Shown here in pieces: positions 36,197-45,354 of a stretch of 64,000 nucleotides of DNA (position 1 is its first letter; each line of letters starts with the position of its first letter). Made by a program: the position numbers and the translations under genes. Origin of the DNA: UBA1756 sp045130235 (GTDB lineage: Bacteria > Bacteroidota > Bacteroidia > Bacteroidales > WCHB1-69); contig JBGUPJ010000043.1 of assembly GCA_045130235.1 (NCBI GenBank), positions 46,482 through 110,481 of the forward strand, read 5' to 3'. Below the pieces are notes generated by a model. It did no database searches. It worked only from the letters and a program-made list of their open reading frames with translations, and had not been told where the DNA came from.

Positions 36197-37864
36197 TTAA
36201 TAATCTCCGAGCAGCTCAATATCCACTTTCTGCACGTCGGGATCAACCTGCATATAGACGGGCACCTCGTGCGAGGTAAGGATGGCAATGTGATACCCAG
36301 CCGCCTTCACCTTTTGGAAATCAGCCTCGGAAGGCGGGAAAGGATAACATATCGCATCGGTGAAGAACATCGCCTCGGCGGGCGTGCAGTAATTGCCCCA
36401 GTCGTCTTGTCCCCGCACATTGAAAACTATCGTGCGCTCGGGCAACATGCCCTTTAACTTGCCCAACTGCTCCTTATTGTGTGTGAAGACATACCAATAA
36501 TCTTCCTTAGGAGTATGATAGCTTCGGAACCATGCCATATTCATCTGATAAAGGGCGAAAATCGCGGTCACCCCCACCAGCACCGTTCTGCGCAACCATA
36601 CCCACCGCACGTACTTCTCCCCTATCCGCCACAACTCCCACAGCAACATTCCCAACGACAAGAAACCCACCACACAGATGCAGAACGGATAGGCGGGCAT
36701 CTTCGTGGCCGCCAATGAAAAGAAGATATAAATACCCAACACCATGGCCAACAAGGTGATACGTTGACTCCATTTCTTCAACCGATAGGTCAGCAAGCCC
36801 ATCCCCCCTAACACCAGCAAGAGATGGAACACGCGCAGGCCACTCCAACCCGACGTTTCTTGCGTCACGGTATCGCCATACTGGGCATCCCCAATATAAA
36901 GAAAAGGAATCGTGCGCAAATAGTAAGTCGCACCCTCTCCATGATCCTCCAACGCAAGGTAAAAATGCTCCTGATTCGCCTGATGCTCCAAAGCGGTAGT
37001 CTCTGGGAAGGCATGTGCGGTATAAATCTGCCACGGCAAAAACACAGTCACCGTAACGGCCACCGCCGCCAACAACTGCAGCCACTCAATCTTACCCAAA
37101 CGGAAGCGATTATCGAGAACCGTATAACAGCCCCACACCGCATACACCAGCAGTCCCAACAACCACTTGGTGAGCACCGCACACCCCGACAGCACCGCCA
37201 ACACAAACACCCACTTCCACTTGCGCCCGCTATGCACATACTCGCACAACGCCCATAGAGAAGCCGTTACGTAAAAGAAGAAACAGACATTGTTGTGATC
37301 CACCGCACCGTGCCCGCTCACAAGGTCCATCAACATCCAAGAAAAGGCGGCAGAAAGCGCGGCGAAGTAACCCAGCCGGCGGTCAACCAACAGACTGCCA
37401 ATACGGTAGGTCAACGGAATCATCAGCGTGGCCATGACGACGGAAGGCAGCCGGAGGGTGAACAATGAAACTCCAAACAGCTTGAAACAGAGGGCTATCT
37501 GCCATAGGAAGAGCGGCTGTTTGTGCAGCCACACATAACCATGACACCAATCGCCTTCCCGCCAACAGCCACCCGGATAAACATTATCTACCGGCATCTC
37601 GCTGTACAGTTTGGGCACGAACGGCTCATTCATACAGTTTTTGGCGACCAGCGCATGAAATCGCTCATCCCAACAATAAAGGAAGGGAATAGAGATGGCA
37701 GCGAACACGAAAAGGCAGAAGCCGCCCGCCGTGAGCAGCGCGATAGACCAGCGTTTCTTGTCGAAGGCGAAACTGATGATGGAGGCCAAGGCCAGCAGCA
37801 AGCCTGCCGTCAGCCACAACTTCTGGCTGACAGTATAGCCGTATAAAGAGAGGTAATTGAACAT
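36197..37864 (-). CDS. GT39/ArnT-like membrane glycosyltransferase
   Basis: From the ATG at 37864 the product has 555 residues; the frame extends nine codons further through the promoter, so that start is rejected. About 12 membrane segments surround the catalytic loop pattern with an early acidic residue (CWDERFHALVAKN) and KQPLFLWQIALCFKLFGVSLFTLRLPSVV, as in the dolichyl-phosphate-mannose-like and ArnT/PMT_2 enzymes. These move sugars from lipid carriers to lipids or proteins on the periplasmic side. Acceptor and donor are unknown. Confidence 0.88.
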   Translation of the reverse strand: MFNYLSLYGYTVSQKLWLTAGLLLALASIISFAFDKKRWSIALLTAGGFCLFVFAAISIPFLYCWDERFHALVAKNCMNEPFVPKLYSEMPVDNVYPGGCWREGDWCHGYVWLHKQPLFLWQIALCFKLFGVSLFTLRLPSVVMATLMIPLTYRIGSLLVDRRLGYFAALSAAFSWMLMDLVSGHGAVDHNNVCFFFYVTASLWALCEYVHSGRKWKWVFVLAVLSGCAVLTKWLLGLLVYAVWGCYTVLDNRFRLGKIEWLQLLAAVAVTVTVFLPWQIYTAHAFPETTALEHQANQEHFYLALEDHGEGATYYLRTIPFLYIGDAQYGDTVTQETSGWSGLRVFHLLLVLGGMGLLTYRLKKWSQRITLLAMVLGIYIFFSLAATKMPAYPFCICVVGFLSLGMLLWELWRIGEKYVRWVWLRRTVLVGVTAIFALYQMNMAWFRSYHTPKEDYWYVFTHNKEQLGKLKGMLPERTIVFNVRGQDDWGNYCTPAEAMFFTDAICYPFPPSEADFQKVKAAGYHIAILTSHEVPVYMQVDPDVQKVDIELLGDY

Positions 37865-37888
37865 GAGGTGTATTACGATTACGAGTTG

Positions 37889-37896
37889 CAAAAATA
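37889..37896 (-). promoter_or_regulatory. -7 box for the glycosyltransferase gene
   Basis: The minus strand reads TATTTTTG directly after the T-run of the ribosomal operon terminator. It sets the start at 37864. Confidence 0.7.
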
Positions 37897-37897
37897 C

Positions 37898-37928
37898 AAA
37901 AAAACTCCTTCAAATACTTGAAGGAGTT
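37898..37928 (-). terminator. Intrinsic terminator ending the ribosomal protein operon
   Basis: Perfect 11-bp arms (AACTCCTTCAA / TTGAAGGAGTT) with loop ATAC, then a T-run on the minus strand. It lies 45 bases after the rpsE stop, which shows that the operon really ends at rpsE. Confidence 0.9.
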
Positions 37929-37973
37929 GACAAACCCAATAAAGTTATGGAAAATAGAATGTGTACTAATGGA

Positions 37974-38492
37974 TTAGCCGTTGAAGACCTGGTCGAGGCC
38001 GATACCGCGCACCTGGGCAACGGTATAGGGGTCGCGCAGCTGGGCGAGAGCCTTGAAGGTGGCCTTCACCACGCTGTGGGGGTTGGATGAGCCTTTCGAC
38101 TTGGCCAACACGTTCTTCACGCCGACGCTTTCGAGCACTGCACGCATAGCACCACCAGCGATAACACCGGTACCGGGAGCTGCGGGTTTCATGAAAACGA
38201 GGGAACCGCTATATTTGCCTTCCTGAGCGTGCGGGATGGTGCCATTGAGCACGGGAACCTTGATGAGGTTCTTCTTGGCATCATCAACGCCCTTAGCGAT
38301 GGCGGCGGAGACTTCCTTGGCTTTACCGAGGCCGTAGCCCACGATGCCATTCTCGTTGCCTACCACCACGATAGCGGAAAAGCTGAATGTTCTACCACCC
38401 TTGGTAACTTTAGTTACTCTGTTAACTGCAACCAATCTGTCTTTGAATTCGATATCGGTTGACTTTACTCTTTTGACATTTACATTTGACAT
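37974..38492 (-). CDS. rpsE: 30S ribosomal protein S5
   Basis: 172 residues. The S5 N-terminal double-stranded-RNA-binding part (DRLVAVNRVTKVTKGGRTFSF) and the C-terminal part (PAAPGTGVIAGGAMRAVLE) are both complete. It is the last gene of the operon. rpmD, rplO and secY, which normally follow, are absent, and a terminator stands in their place. Confidence 0.97.
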   Translation of the reverse strand: MSNVNVKRVKSTDIEFKDRLVAVNRVTKVTKGGRTFSFSAIVVVGNENGIVGYGLGKAKEVSAAIAKGVDDAKKNLIKVPVLNGTIPHAQEGKYSGSLVFMKPAAPGTGVIAGGAMRAVLESVGVKNVLAKSKGSSNPHSVVKATFKALAQLRDPYTVAQVRGIGLDQVFNG

Positions 38493-38505
38493 AGTTACCT
38501 GAGAT

Positions 38506-38862
38506 TTAGAACGTTAAACCACCTTCTCTGGCTGCATCGGCCAAAGATTTTACTCTACCATGATAAAGATAACCGTTACGGTCGAAGACCACGCTCTGGA
38601 TGCCGGCGGCCTTGGCCATTTCGGCGACTGCCTTGCCCACCATGGCGGCTTTCTCGCACTTCGTCACTTTCGCGTCGCGGATTTCAGCGGCGGTGGAAGA
38701 TGCGGAAACGATAGTATGGCCGGCGAGGTCGTCAATCAATTGCACATAGATGTCGCGGTTACTTCTGTAAACCGACATTCTTGGACGTTCAGGAGTGCCG
38801 CTGATAGTCTTGCGAACTCTCTGTTTAATCCTGTTTCTTCTGTATATTTTCTTATTAGCCAT
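38506..38862 (-). CDS. rplR: 50S ribosomal protein L18
   Basis: 118 residues, starting with a basic segment (KKIYRRNRIKQRVRK) and containing PRMSVYRSNRDIYVQLIDD and the C-terminal FDRNGYLYHGRVKSLADAAREGG, typical of L18. This protein binds 5S rRNA. It stands 13 bases before rpsE. Confidence 0.97.
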   Translation of the reverse strand: MANKKIYRRNRIKQRVRKTISGTPERPRMSVYRSNRDIYVQLIDDLAGHTIVSASSTAAEIRDAKVTKCEKAAMVGKAVAEMAKAAGIQSVVFDRNGYLYHGRVKSLADAAREGGLTF

Positions 38863-38880
38863 TGTACAAAATTTTTAAGA

Positions 38881-39438
38881 TTATTTATCAGCGGACTTAC
38901 CGGCTTTCTTTCTAACCACTTCGCCCACGAAACGAATACCTTTTCCTTTGTAGGGTTCAGGTTTACGATAGGAGCGAATCTTGTTGCAGACCTGTCCGAG
39001 GAGCTGTTTGTCGTTACATTTGAGGGTAACGATGGGGTCCTTACCTTTCTCGGTCACAGCGGTGACTTCGATTTCCTTGGGAAATTCGAAGACGATGTTG
39101 TGGGAGTAGCCGAGTGACATGGTAAGCAGCTGGCCTTGAGCTTCAGCTTTGTAGGCGACACCCACGAGCTGGAGTTTAGCCTCGAAGCCTTCGGAGACAC
39201 CCTTCACCATATTGGCGAGGAGGGCACGGTAGAGGCCGTGGAGGGCACGATGGCGACGCTGGTCGGTGGGGCGTTCCACAACGAGATGACCGTCTTCCAC
39301 CTTAGCGGTGATATCGGGATCGATCTTCTGGGTCATCTCGCCACGGGGACCTTTAACGGTAACCACGTTCGATTTTTCGTCAACTTTAATTTCTACACCT
39401 TTCGGGAGAGCGATGGGTAATTTTCCTATTCTTGACAT
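38881..39438 (-). CDS. rplF: 50S ribosomal protein L6
   Basis: 185 residues, with SRIGKLPIALPKGVE at the start and the C-terminal signature GKGIRFVGEVVRKKAGKS. Unusually for this phylum, an AGGAGG Shine-Dalgarno sequence (39452-39447 on the minus strand) stands 8 bases before the ATG. Confidence 0.97.
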   Translation of the reverse strand: MSRIGKLPIALPKGVEIKVDEKSNVVTVKGPRGEMTQKIDPDITAKVEDGHLVVERPTDQRRHRALHGLYRALLANMVKGVSEGFEAKLQLVGVAYKAEAQGQLLTMSLGYSHNIVFEFPKEIEVTAVTEKGKDPIVTLKCNDKQLLGQVCNKIRSYRKPEPYKGKGIRFVGEVVRKKAGKSADK

Positions 39439-39453
39439 AATTCTTTCCTCCTA

Positions 39454-39852
39454 TTAGCTAATGTAACACAATACCTCGCCGCCGATGTGCTGGGCACGGG
39501 CTTCTTTGTCGGTCATCAGTCCACGGGAAGTGGAGACGATGGCGATGCCGAGACCGTTCATCACGGACGGAAGTTCGTCAGCGCCGGAATACTGGCGCAG
39601 ACCGGGACGGCTCACGCGCTTAAGGGTAGCGATGGCGGACTGTTTGGTGGCCGGATGGTACTTCAAGGCGATCTTGATGATGCCGGGATGTACGTCATCC
39701 ACAAATTTATAATTCAGGATATAACCTTTCTCGAACAAAATCTTGGTAATCTCTCTCTTAGTCTTAGAGGTGGGGATTTCCACAATCTTGTGATTGGCCA
39801 TGATGGCGTTTCTCAATCTGGTCAAATAATCGGATATCGGATCTGTATTCAT
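39454..39852 (-). CDS. rpsH: 30S ribosomal protein S8
   Basis: 132 residues, starting NTDPISDYLTRLRNA and ending with STSRGLMTDKEARAQHIGGE, the S8 signature. In Escherichia coli S8 represses the spc operon by binding its mRNA; whether that holds here is unknown. Confidence 0.97.
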   Translation of the reverse strand: MNTDPISDYLTRLRNAIMANHKIVEIPTSKTKREITKILFEKGYILNYKFVDDVHPGIIKIALKYHPATKQSAIATLKRVSRPGLRQYSGADELPSVMNGLGIAIVSTSRGLMTDKEARAQHIGGEVLCYIS

Positions 39853-39874
39853 AACTGTAATTCTCTTTTAAATG

Positions 39875-40180
39875 TTACCAACTAGCCTTTTTAACACCCG
39901 GAATCTGACCGGCCAAAGCCATTTCTCTGAAATTGATACGCGACAAACCGAACTGGCGCATATAGCCTTTCGGACGGCCGGTGAGCTTGCAGCGGTTGTG
40001 CTTTCTGATAGGATTGGAGTTCGGCGGAAGCTGCTGGAGGGCCTTGACGGCGGCCTCTTTCTCCTCGGTATATTCGCTACCGGAGTTGATGATCTTCTTC
40101 AGCGCAGCACGTTTGGCAGCATATTTGGCCACCATTCTCTCTCTCTTGAGTTCTTTTGCTTTTAATGATTCTTTTGCCAT
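39875..40180 (-). CDS. rpsN: 30S ribosomal protein S14 (zinc-free type)
   Basis: 101 residues, ending NRCKLTGRPKGYMRQFGLSR and GVKKASW. The paired CxxC motifs of the short zinc-binding S14 are missing, so this is the long C- form. Confidence 0.97.
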   Translation of the reverse strand: MAKESLKAKELKRERMVAKYAAKRAALKKIINSGSEYTEEKEAAVKALQQLPPNSNPIRKHNRCKLTGRPKGYMRQFGLSRINFREMALAGQIPGVKKASW

Positions 40181-40190
40181 ATCCTATCCT

Positions 40191-40748
40191 TTATTTTTGA
40201 TTCTTAAACGGTAATCCAAATTCTTTCAGCAGGGCGAGGCATTCCTTGTCGTTCTTGGAAGTAGTGACGAAGGTGATGTCCATACCGTTGATCTTGGCCA
40301 CCTTGTCGAGGTCGATTTCCGGGAAGATGATCTGTTCCGGAATGCCAAGGGTATAGTTGCCACGGCCGTCGAAGCCCTTGTCGCTGATACCGCGGAAGTC
40401 GCGGATACGCGGGATGGAGACGGAGATCAGTCTGTCGAGGAACTCGTACATGCGTTCGCCGCGGAGGGTGACGCGCACGCCGATGGGCATACCTTTTCTC
40501 AACTTGAAGTTGGAGATATCCTTCTTAGACTTGGTGGCGACGGCTTTCTGACCGGCGATGAGGGTCATTTCCTGGACGCCCATGTCGATGAGTTTCTTGT
40601 CGGCGATGCCAAATTTGCCAAGGCCCTGGTTGAGGCAAATCTTCTGCAATTTGGGGACGCGCATAATGGATTTGAAACCGAACTGCTCTTTGAGTGCGGG
40701 AACGACTTCCTTGTCGTATTTTTCTTTATATCTCGGTACGTACGTCAT
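40191..40748 (-). CDS. rplE: 50S ribosomal protein L5
   Basis: 185 residues, with VPRYKEKYDKEVVPALKEQF at the start, and LRGERMYEFLDRL and PEIDLDKVAKINGMDITFVT. The ATG overlaps the rplX stop (TAATG), and a GGAGGAG sequence lies just upstream. Confidence 0.97.
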   Translation of the reverse strand: MTYVPRYKEKYDKEVVPALKEQFGFKSIMRVPKLQKICLNQGLGKFGIADKKLIDMGVQEMTLIAGQKAVATKSKKDISNFKLRKGMPIGVRVTLRGERMYEFLDRLISVSIPRIRDFRGISDKGFDGRGNYTLGIPEQIIFPEIDLDKVAKINGMDITFVTTSKNDKECLALLKEFGLPFKNQK

Positions 40749-41065
40749 TATTTGATCTCCTCCCCTGATTTTTTAGAATATCTAACTAATTTACCATTGT
40801 CGCCCAGTCTTCTACCGATGCGGGTAGCGTTACCTTTTCCGTCAACCACCATGAGGTTGGAGATGTGGATGGGGGCTTCTTTCTTAATGATACCGCCCTG
40901 AGGGTTCTTGGCGTTAGCTTTGGAGTGCTTCGACACCATGTTCACACCCTCGACGATGGCGCGGTAGTTCTCTCTGTCCACCATCAAGACCTTGCCCTGT
41001 GAGCCCTTGGCATCACCGGCGATGACCTTGACCATGTCGCCTTTCTTAATGTGAATCTTGATCAT
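40748..41065 (-). CDS. rplX: 50S ribosomal protein L24
   Basis: 105 residues from the ATG at 41065 (MIKIHIKKGDMVKVIAG). The frame extends to 41089, but only to a TTG, so the ATG is taken. The KOW segment DAKGSQGKVLMVDRE is visible. Confidence 0.95.
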   Translation of the reverse strand: MIKIHIKKGDMVKVIAGDAKGSQGKVLMVDRENYRAIVEGVNMVSKHSKANAKNPQGGIIKKEAPIHISNLMVVDGKGNATRIGRRLGDNGKLVRYSKKSGEEIK

Positions 41066-41125
41066 TTTTGTTTTGTTTTTAATTATCAATTGGTCTTTGT
41101 CAATTGTTCCTTTTTCTATCTGCTG

Positions 41126-41494
41126 TTAGAGCACCTCGGGGGCGAGGGAGACGATTTTGAGGTATTGTTTCTCACGGAGCTCACGAGCCACGGGTCCGAA
41201 GATACGGGTTCCGCGGAGTTCGTCTGCGCCGGTGAGCAGCACCACTGCGTTGTCGTCGAAACGGATGTAGGAGCCGTCCTGTCTGCGGACGTGCTTTTTG
41301 GTTCTGACGACCACTGCCTTGGAGACGGTACCCTTCTTCACGTTGCCGGAAGGGATCGCGCTCTTGATGGCGACGACGATCTTATCGCCGACGCTGGCGT
41401 ATCTTTTCTTTGTTCCGCCGAGGACGCGGATGCACAATACTTCCTTTGCGCCGCTATTGTCTGCAACAGCTAATCTTGTTTCTTGTTGTACCAT
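41126..41494 (-). CDS. rplN: 50S ribosomal protein L14
   Basis: 122 residues, with MVQQETRLAVADNSGAKE at the start and IFGPVARELREKQYLKIVSLAPEVL at the end, the L14 signature. It follows rpsQ after two bases. Confidence 0.97.
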   Translation of the reverse strand: MVQQETRLAVADNSGAKEVLCIRVLGGTKKRYASVGDKIVVAIKSAIPSGNVKKGTVSKAVVVRTKKHVRRQDGSYIRFDDNAVVLLTGADELRGTRIFGPVARELREKQYLKIVSLAPEVL

Positions 41495-41496
41495 AA

Positions 41497-41754
41497 CTAT
41501 TTTGCTCTTTCAATGATTTCTACTAAACGCCAGCATTTGTTCTTGCTGAGCGGACGGGTTTCCATGACGCGAACGCGGTCGCCGATGTTGCACTCATTCT
41601 GTTCGTCGTGTGCCATCAGCTTGGTGGTTCTTTTGAGGAACTTGCCGTACTTGGGGTGTTTGAGCTTACGTTCCACGCTCACGACGATGGATTTGTCCAT
41701 CTTGTTGCTGGTGACGAGGCCTTCTCTTACTTTTCTTCTATTTCTCTCTTCCAT
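41497..41754 (-). CDS. rpsQ: 30S ribosomal protein S17
   Basis: 85 residues, including REGLVTSNKMDKSIVVSVER and HPKYGKFLKRTTK, as expected for S17. Confidence 0.96.
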   Translation of the reverse strand: MEERNRRKVREGLVTSNKMDKSIVVSVERKLKHPKYGKFLKRTTKLMAHDEQNECNIGDRVRVMETRPLSKNKCWRLVEIIERAK

Positions 41755-41764
41755 GATGACTAAA

Positions 41765-41962
41765 TTATTTTGCTTCTAATTCGCGTCTGCGAAGTTCGGT
41801 TTTTAATCTGGCGATAGTGCGACGCTGTTCCTTGATGGTCTGCGGGTTCTCCAGCGGGGAGATGGCGTGCGACAGTTTCATCTTCGTCAGGCGCTCCTGC
41901 TCTTCCTTGAGTCTCTCCACCATATCGGCGGTAGAAAGGTCGGTGATCACTTGATGTTTCAT
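41765..41962 (-). CDS. rpmC: 50S ribosomal protein L29
   Basis: 65 residues. The two-helix protein has KEEQERLTKMKLSHAISPLENP followed by IKEQRRTIARLKTELRRRE, characteristic of L29. Confidence 0.95.
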   Translation of the reverse strand: MKHQVITDLSTADMVERLKEEQERLTKMKLSHAISPLENPQTIKEQRRTIARLKTELRRRELEAK

Positions 41963-41971
41963 AGCTATCTC

Positions 41972-42397
<426 letters not shown>

Positions 42398-42421
42398 GAC
42401 TCGTAAGTATTTATATGGTTA

Positions 42422-43150
42422 CTAATTTCTTTTCTCGCTTCTTCTTGCACGCGGTGCGCCAGTGCGCTCGTGTTTGCCGGCCTTGGCGCCCTTCTCGCCC
42501 ATCGGGGTCTGGAAAAGGTCTTTCTTACCGTAAACAACACCGTTGCAGATCCACACCTTCACACCGATACCACCATAGGTAGTGTGTGCTTCGGCCAGTG
42601 CGTAGTCAATATCTGCGCGGAGGGTGTGGAGGGGGGTTCTACCCTCCTTGAAGTGCTCGGTTCTTGCCATTTCAGCGCCACCAAGACGACCCGAGAGGGA
42701 GATCTTGATGCCTTCAGCGTTGGAGCGCATGGTGTTGCCGATGGCGGTCTTCACAGCCTTACGGTACGACACACGACCCTCAATCTGACGGGCAATGTTC
42801 TGAGCAACCAATTCAGCATTCAAATCGGGGCGTTTCACCTCCGAGATATTGATCTGGATGTCCTTGTTCGTAATTTTCTTGAGCTCTTCTTTAAGTTTCT
42901 CAACTTCGGCGCCGCCTTTACCAATGATCAGACCCGGACGGGCAGTGAAAAGCGTGACCGTGACTAACTTAAGTGTTCTTTCAATGTAAATTTTTGCAAT
43001 ACCGGCTTTGAACAGACGTGCGTTCAAATACTTTCTAATTTTGTCGTCTTCGACTATTTTACTGGCGAATTGCTTGCCGCCATACCAATTAGAATCCCAT
43101 CCTCTGATTATACCTAATCTAAGACCTACCGGATTAACTTTTTGACCCAT
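42422..43150 (-). CDS. rpsC: 30S ribosomal protein S3
   Basis: 242 residues. The start is GQKVNPVGLRLGIIRGWDSN; the KH domain has ARPGLIIGKGGAEVEKL; the C-terminal domain has YGGIGVKVWICNG. It lies two bases after rplV. Confidence 0.97.
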   Translation of the reverse strand: MGQKVNPVGLRLGIIRGWDSNWYGGKQFASKIVEDDKIRKYLNARLFKAGIAKIYIERTLKLVTVTLFTARPGLIIGKGGAEVEKLKEELKKITNKDIQINISEVKRPDLNAELVAQNIARQIEGRVSYRKAVKTAIGNTMRSNAEGIKISLSGRLGGAEMARTEHFKEGRTPLHTLRADIDYALAEAHTTYGGIGVKVWICNGVVYGKKDLFQTPMGEKGAKAGKHERTGAPRARRSEKRN

Positions 43151-43152
43151 AC

Positions 43153-43584
43153 TTACTCTGCGTTTTGTGTTTCTGTATTATTGTTAACTAAATTCTTGTC
43201 ATCAATGATGATGGTGACGTGGTTGGAACGCTTGCGTATTCTGTGCGCCATACCACGGGGTGCCGTGCGGATTCTCTTCAGCATGCGGCCACCGTCCACA
43301 ACGACGGATTTCACATACAATTGCGCGTCTTCCAGACGGACACCTTCATTCTTCACTTGCCAGTTGGCAACAGCTGACTTTAAGAGCTTCAGGAGCTTCT
43401 GAGCGGCTTCTCTTCTGCTGTATTTCAGCACGCTCATAGCATAATCCACATCCTTGCCTCTGATAACATCAGCCATGATTCTCATTTTGCGCGGGGAAGT
43501 CGGGTTGTCCTGCAAACGGGCAACATATAAGTTTTTGTTCGCTTCTTTGCGCTTTTCTGCTGCTAATCTTTTTCTTGCACCCAT
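43153..43584 (-). CDS. rplV: 50S ribosomal protein L22
   Basis: 143 residues, with LQDNPTSPRKMRIMADVIRG, and the C-terminal DGGRMLKRIRTAPRGMAHRIRKRSNH that lines the exit tunnel. It is the first gene of the operon. rpsS, rplB, rplW, rplD, rplC and rpsJ, which normally precede it, are absent. A promoter stands about 100 bases upstream instead. Confidence 0.97.
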   Translation of the reverse strand: MGARKRLAAEKRKEANKNLYVARLQDNPTSPRKMRIMADVIRGKDVDYAMSVLKYSRREAAQKLLKLLKSAVANWQVKNEGVRLEDAQLYVKSVVVDGGRMLKRIRTAPRGMAHRIRKRSNHVTIIIDDKNLVNNNTETQNAE

Positions 43585-43613
43585 TGTTTTTAATGTTTCT
43601 TTTATGGGTTATT

Positions 43614-43647
43614 GTCTTGACTTACAACACATTACAAACATCAAGAC
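43614..43647 (-). promoter_or_regulatory. Hairpin in the rplV leader
   Basis: On the minus strand GTCTTGA and TCAAGAC form a 7-bp stem with a 20-base loop, between the -7 box and the rplV ATG. It has no T-run, so it is not a terminator. A role in autogenous control of the operon is possible but is inference. Confidence 0.45.
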
Positions 43648-43679
43648 CTTTCACCCTGATTTAATACTGAAATTGGGCG

Positions 43680-43687
43680 CAAAAATA
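43680..43687 (-). promoter_or_regulatory. -7 box of the rplV-rpsE operon
   Basis: The minus strand reads TATTTTTG, exact consensus. The region between this and the radA promoter (43690-43950) holds G-rich and A-rich sequence, a few GATGAAAA octamers and a C9 run, but no gene. Confidence 0.75.
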
Positions 43688-43952
43688 CTACTTTTTTTTG
43701 ATAAAAAACACCTGTTGAAAAAAAATTTTAAATTATTTATTTTCAGGAAGAAATGAGGGTGGAAAACTCGGGGAAAAGAGGGGGATGTGCACCTTATATT
43801 ATAATATGTATAAGAGGGAGGGGGATATTAAAATATGAAGTTATGAAGATGGGGGAAAAGATGAAAAGATGAAAAGAAGGACATCCCACAAAAGCCCCCC
43901 CCCGAAAAAAAATTGATCAGATTGTGGGGGAGAATTATTTTAAGAAAAATAT

Positions 43953-43960
43953 TATCTTTG
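43953..43960 (+). promoter_or_regulatory. -7 box for radA
   Basis: TATCTTTG on the plus strand, 20 bases before the ATG at 43981. It rejects the in-frame extension to 43924. Confidence 0.75.
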
Positions 43961-43980
43961 CACTCTCAAAAACTATTTTT

Positions 43981-45354
43981 ATGGCAAAATCGAAAAGTCT
44001 CTTTTTCTGCAAGCACTGCGGCTATCAGTCCTCGCAATGGATGGGAAGATGTCCCTCCTGTGGCGAGTGGAACACCTTTGAAGAGGAGGTGGTGGACCGA
44101 GGCGACGCCGGCAAGGGCAAGTCGTCGATTGTGAAAAGCGCGCAGAACTTCCCGAAACTGCTGTCGGAGATCTCGCTCGTGCAGGTGCCGCGCATCCCCA
44201 CCCGCTTCCGCGAGTTCGACAACGTGCTGGGCGGCGGCATCGTGGCCGGCTCCATCATCCTGCTGGGCGGCGAACCCGGTATCGGCAAGTCCACCCTGCT
44301 GCTCCAGATGGCCCTGCAAATCACCGACAAGAAAATCCTGTACATCTCCGGCGAAGAGAGCGAGTCGCAGCTGAAGATGCGCGCCGAACGTCTGTTCCCG
44401 AAGCACCAGCCCGACAATTTCCTCATCCTCACCGAGACCGACACCAACCAGATCTTCGAACACGTCAGGTCAGTAAAACCCGACCTGCTGATTATTGACT
44501 CCATACAAACCCTTCAGAGCCAACTAATTGACTCGGCCGCCGGTTCTATCTCACAGATCCGTGAGTGCGCCGCCGAGTTCCAACATTTCGCCAAAAGCAC
44601 GGGCACACCGGTGTTCCTCATCGGCCACATCACCAAAGACGGTTCGCTGGCCGGTCCGAAGATTCTGGAGCACATTGTGGACACGGTGCTGCAGTTCGAG
44701 GGCGACATCCACTACGGCTACCGCATCGTGCGGTGCATCAAAAACCGCTTCGGCTCCACCTCCGAGTTGGGCATCTTCGAGATGCAGGGCAACGGTCTCC
44801 GCGAGGTGCTCAACCCGTCGGAGATCCTCGTGTCGGACCGCGACGAGGACTTCAGTGGCAGCGCTATCTCAGTGGTGATGGAGGGCACCCGCGCCATGAC
44901 CATCGAGATACAGGCGCTGGTGAGCAGTGCCGTATATGGCACCCCGCAGCGCGCAGCCACCGGCTACGACATCCGCCGGCTCAACATGCTGCTGGCCGTG
45001 CTGGAGAAACGGTGCCACTTCAAACTCGGGGCGAAGGATGTGTTCATCAACATCGCCGGCGGCATCCATGTGGACGACCCCGCCATCAACCTCGCCATCG
45101 TGGCCGCCATCCTCTCCTCCGCCGCCGACCTGCCCATCGACACCAAGACCTGCTTCGCCGGCGAGATGGGACTGAACGGCGAAATCCGTCCCGTGCCGCG
45201 CATCGAACAGCGCATCGCCGAGGCCGACAAACTGGGCTTCACCCGCATGTTCCTCTCCAAATACAACCTGAAAGGCATCCAACGAAAGAATTATAAAATC
45301 CAATTAATCCCCATCTCCAAAATCGAGGAGATTTATAAACAGCTGTTTGAATGA
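43981..45354 (+). CDS. radA: DNA repair protein RadA (Sms)
   Basis: 457 residues, in order: an N-terminal zinc finger (CKHC ... CPSCGEW), a RecA-like ATPase with Walker A GGEPGIGKST, the RadA-specific KNRFGSTSELGIFEM motif, and a Lon-protease-like C-terminal domain. RadA helps process recombination intermediates by moving branched DNA. Its TGA overlaps the next ATG by four bases (ATGA). Confidence 0.97.
   Translation: MAKSKSLFFCKHCGYQSSQWMGRCPSCGEWNTFEEEVVDRGDAGKGKSSIVKSAQNFPKLLSEISLVQVPRIPTRFREFDNVLGGGIVAGSIILLGGEPGIGKSTLLLQMALQITDKKILYISGEESESQLKMRAERLFPKHQPDNFLILTETDTNQIFEHVRSVKPDLLIIDSIQTLQSQLIDSAAGSISQIRECAAEFQHFAKSTGTPVFLIGHITKDGSLAGPKILEHIVDTVLQFEGDIHYGYRIVRCIKNRFGSTSELGIFEMQGNGLREVLNPSEILVSDRDEDFSGSAISVVMEGTRAMTIEIQALVSSAVYGTPQRAATGYDIRRLNMLLAVLEKRCHFKLGAKDVFINIAGGIHVDDPAINLAIVAAILSSAADLPIDTKTCFAGEMGLNGEIRPVPRIEQRIAEADKLGFTRMFLSKYNLKGIQRKNYKIQLIPISKIEEIYKQLFE

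Noticed and set aside
37865..37973. Remnant of rpmD, rplO or secY after rpsE
   Set aside because: Only a terminator and a promoter fit in the gap; no L30-like frame is present on either strand.
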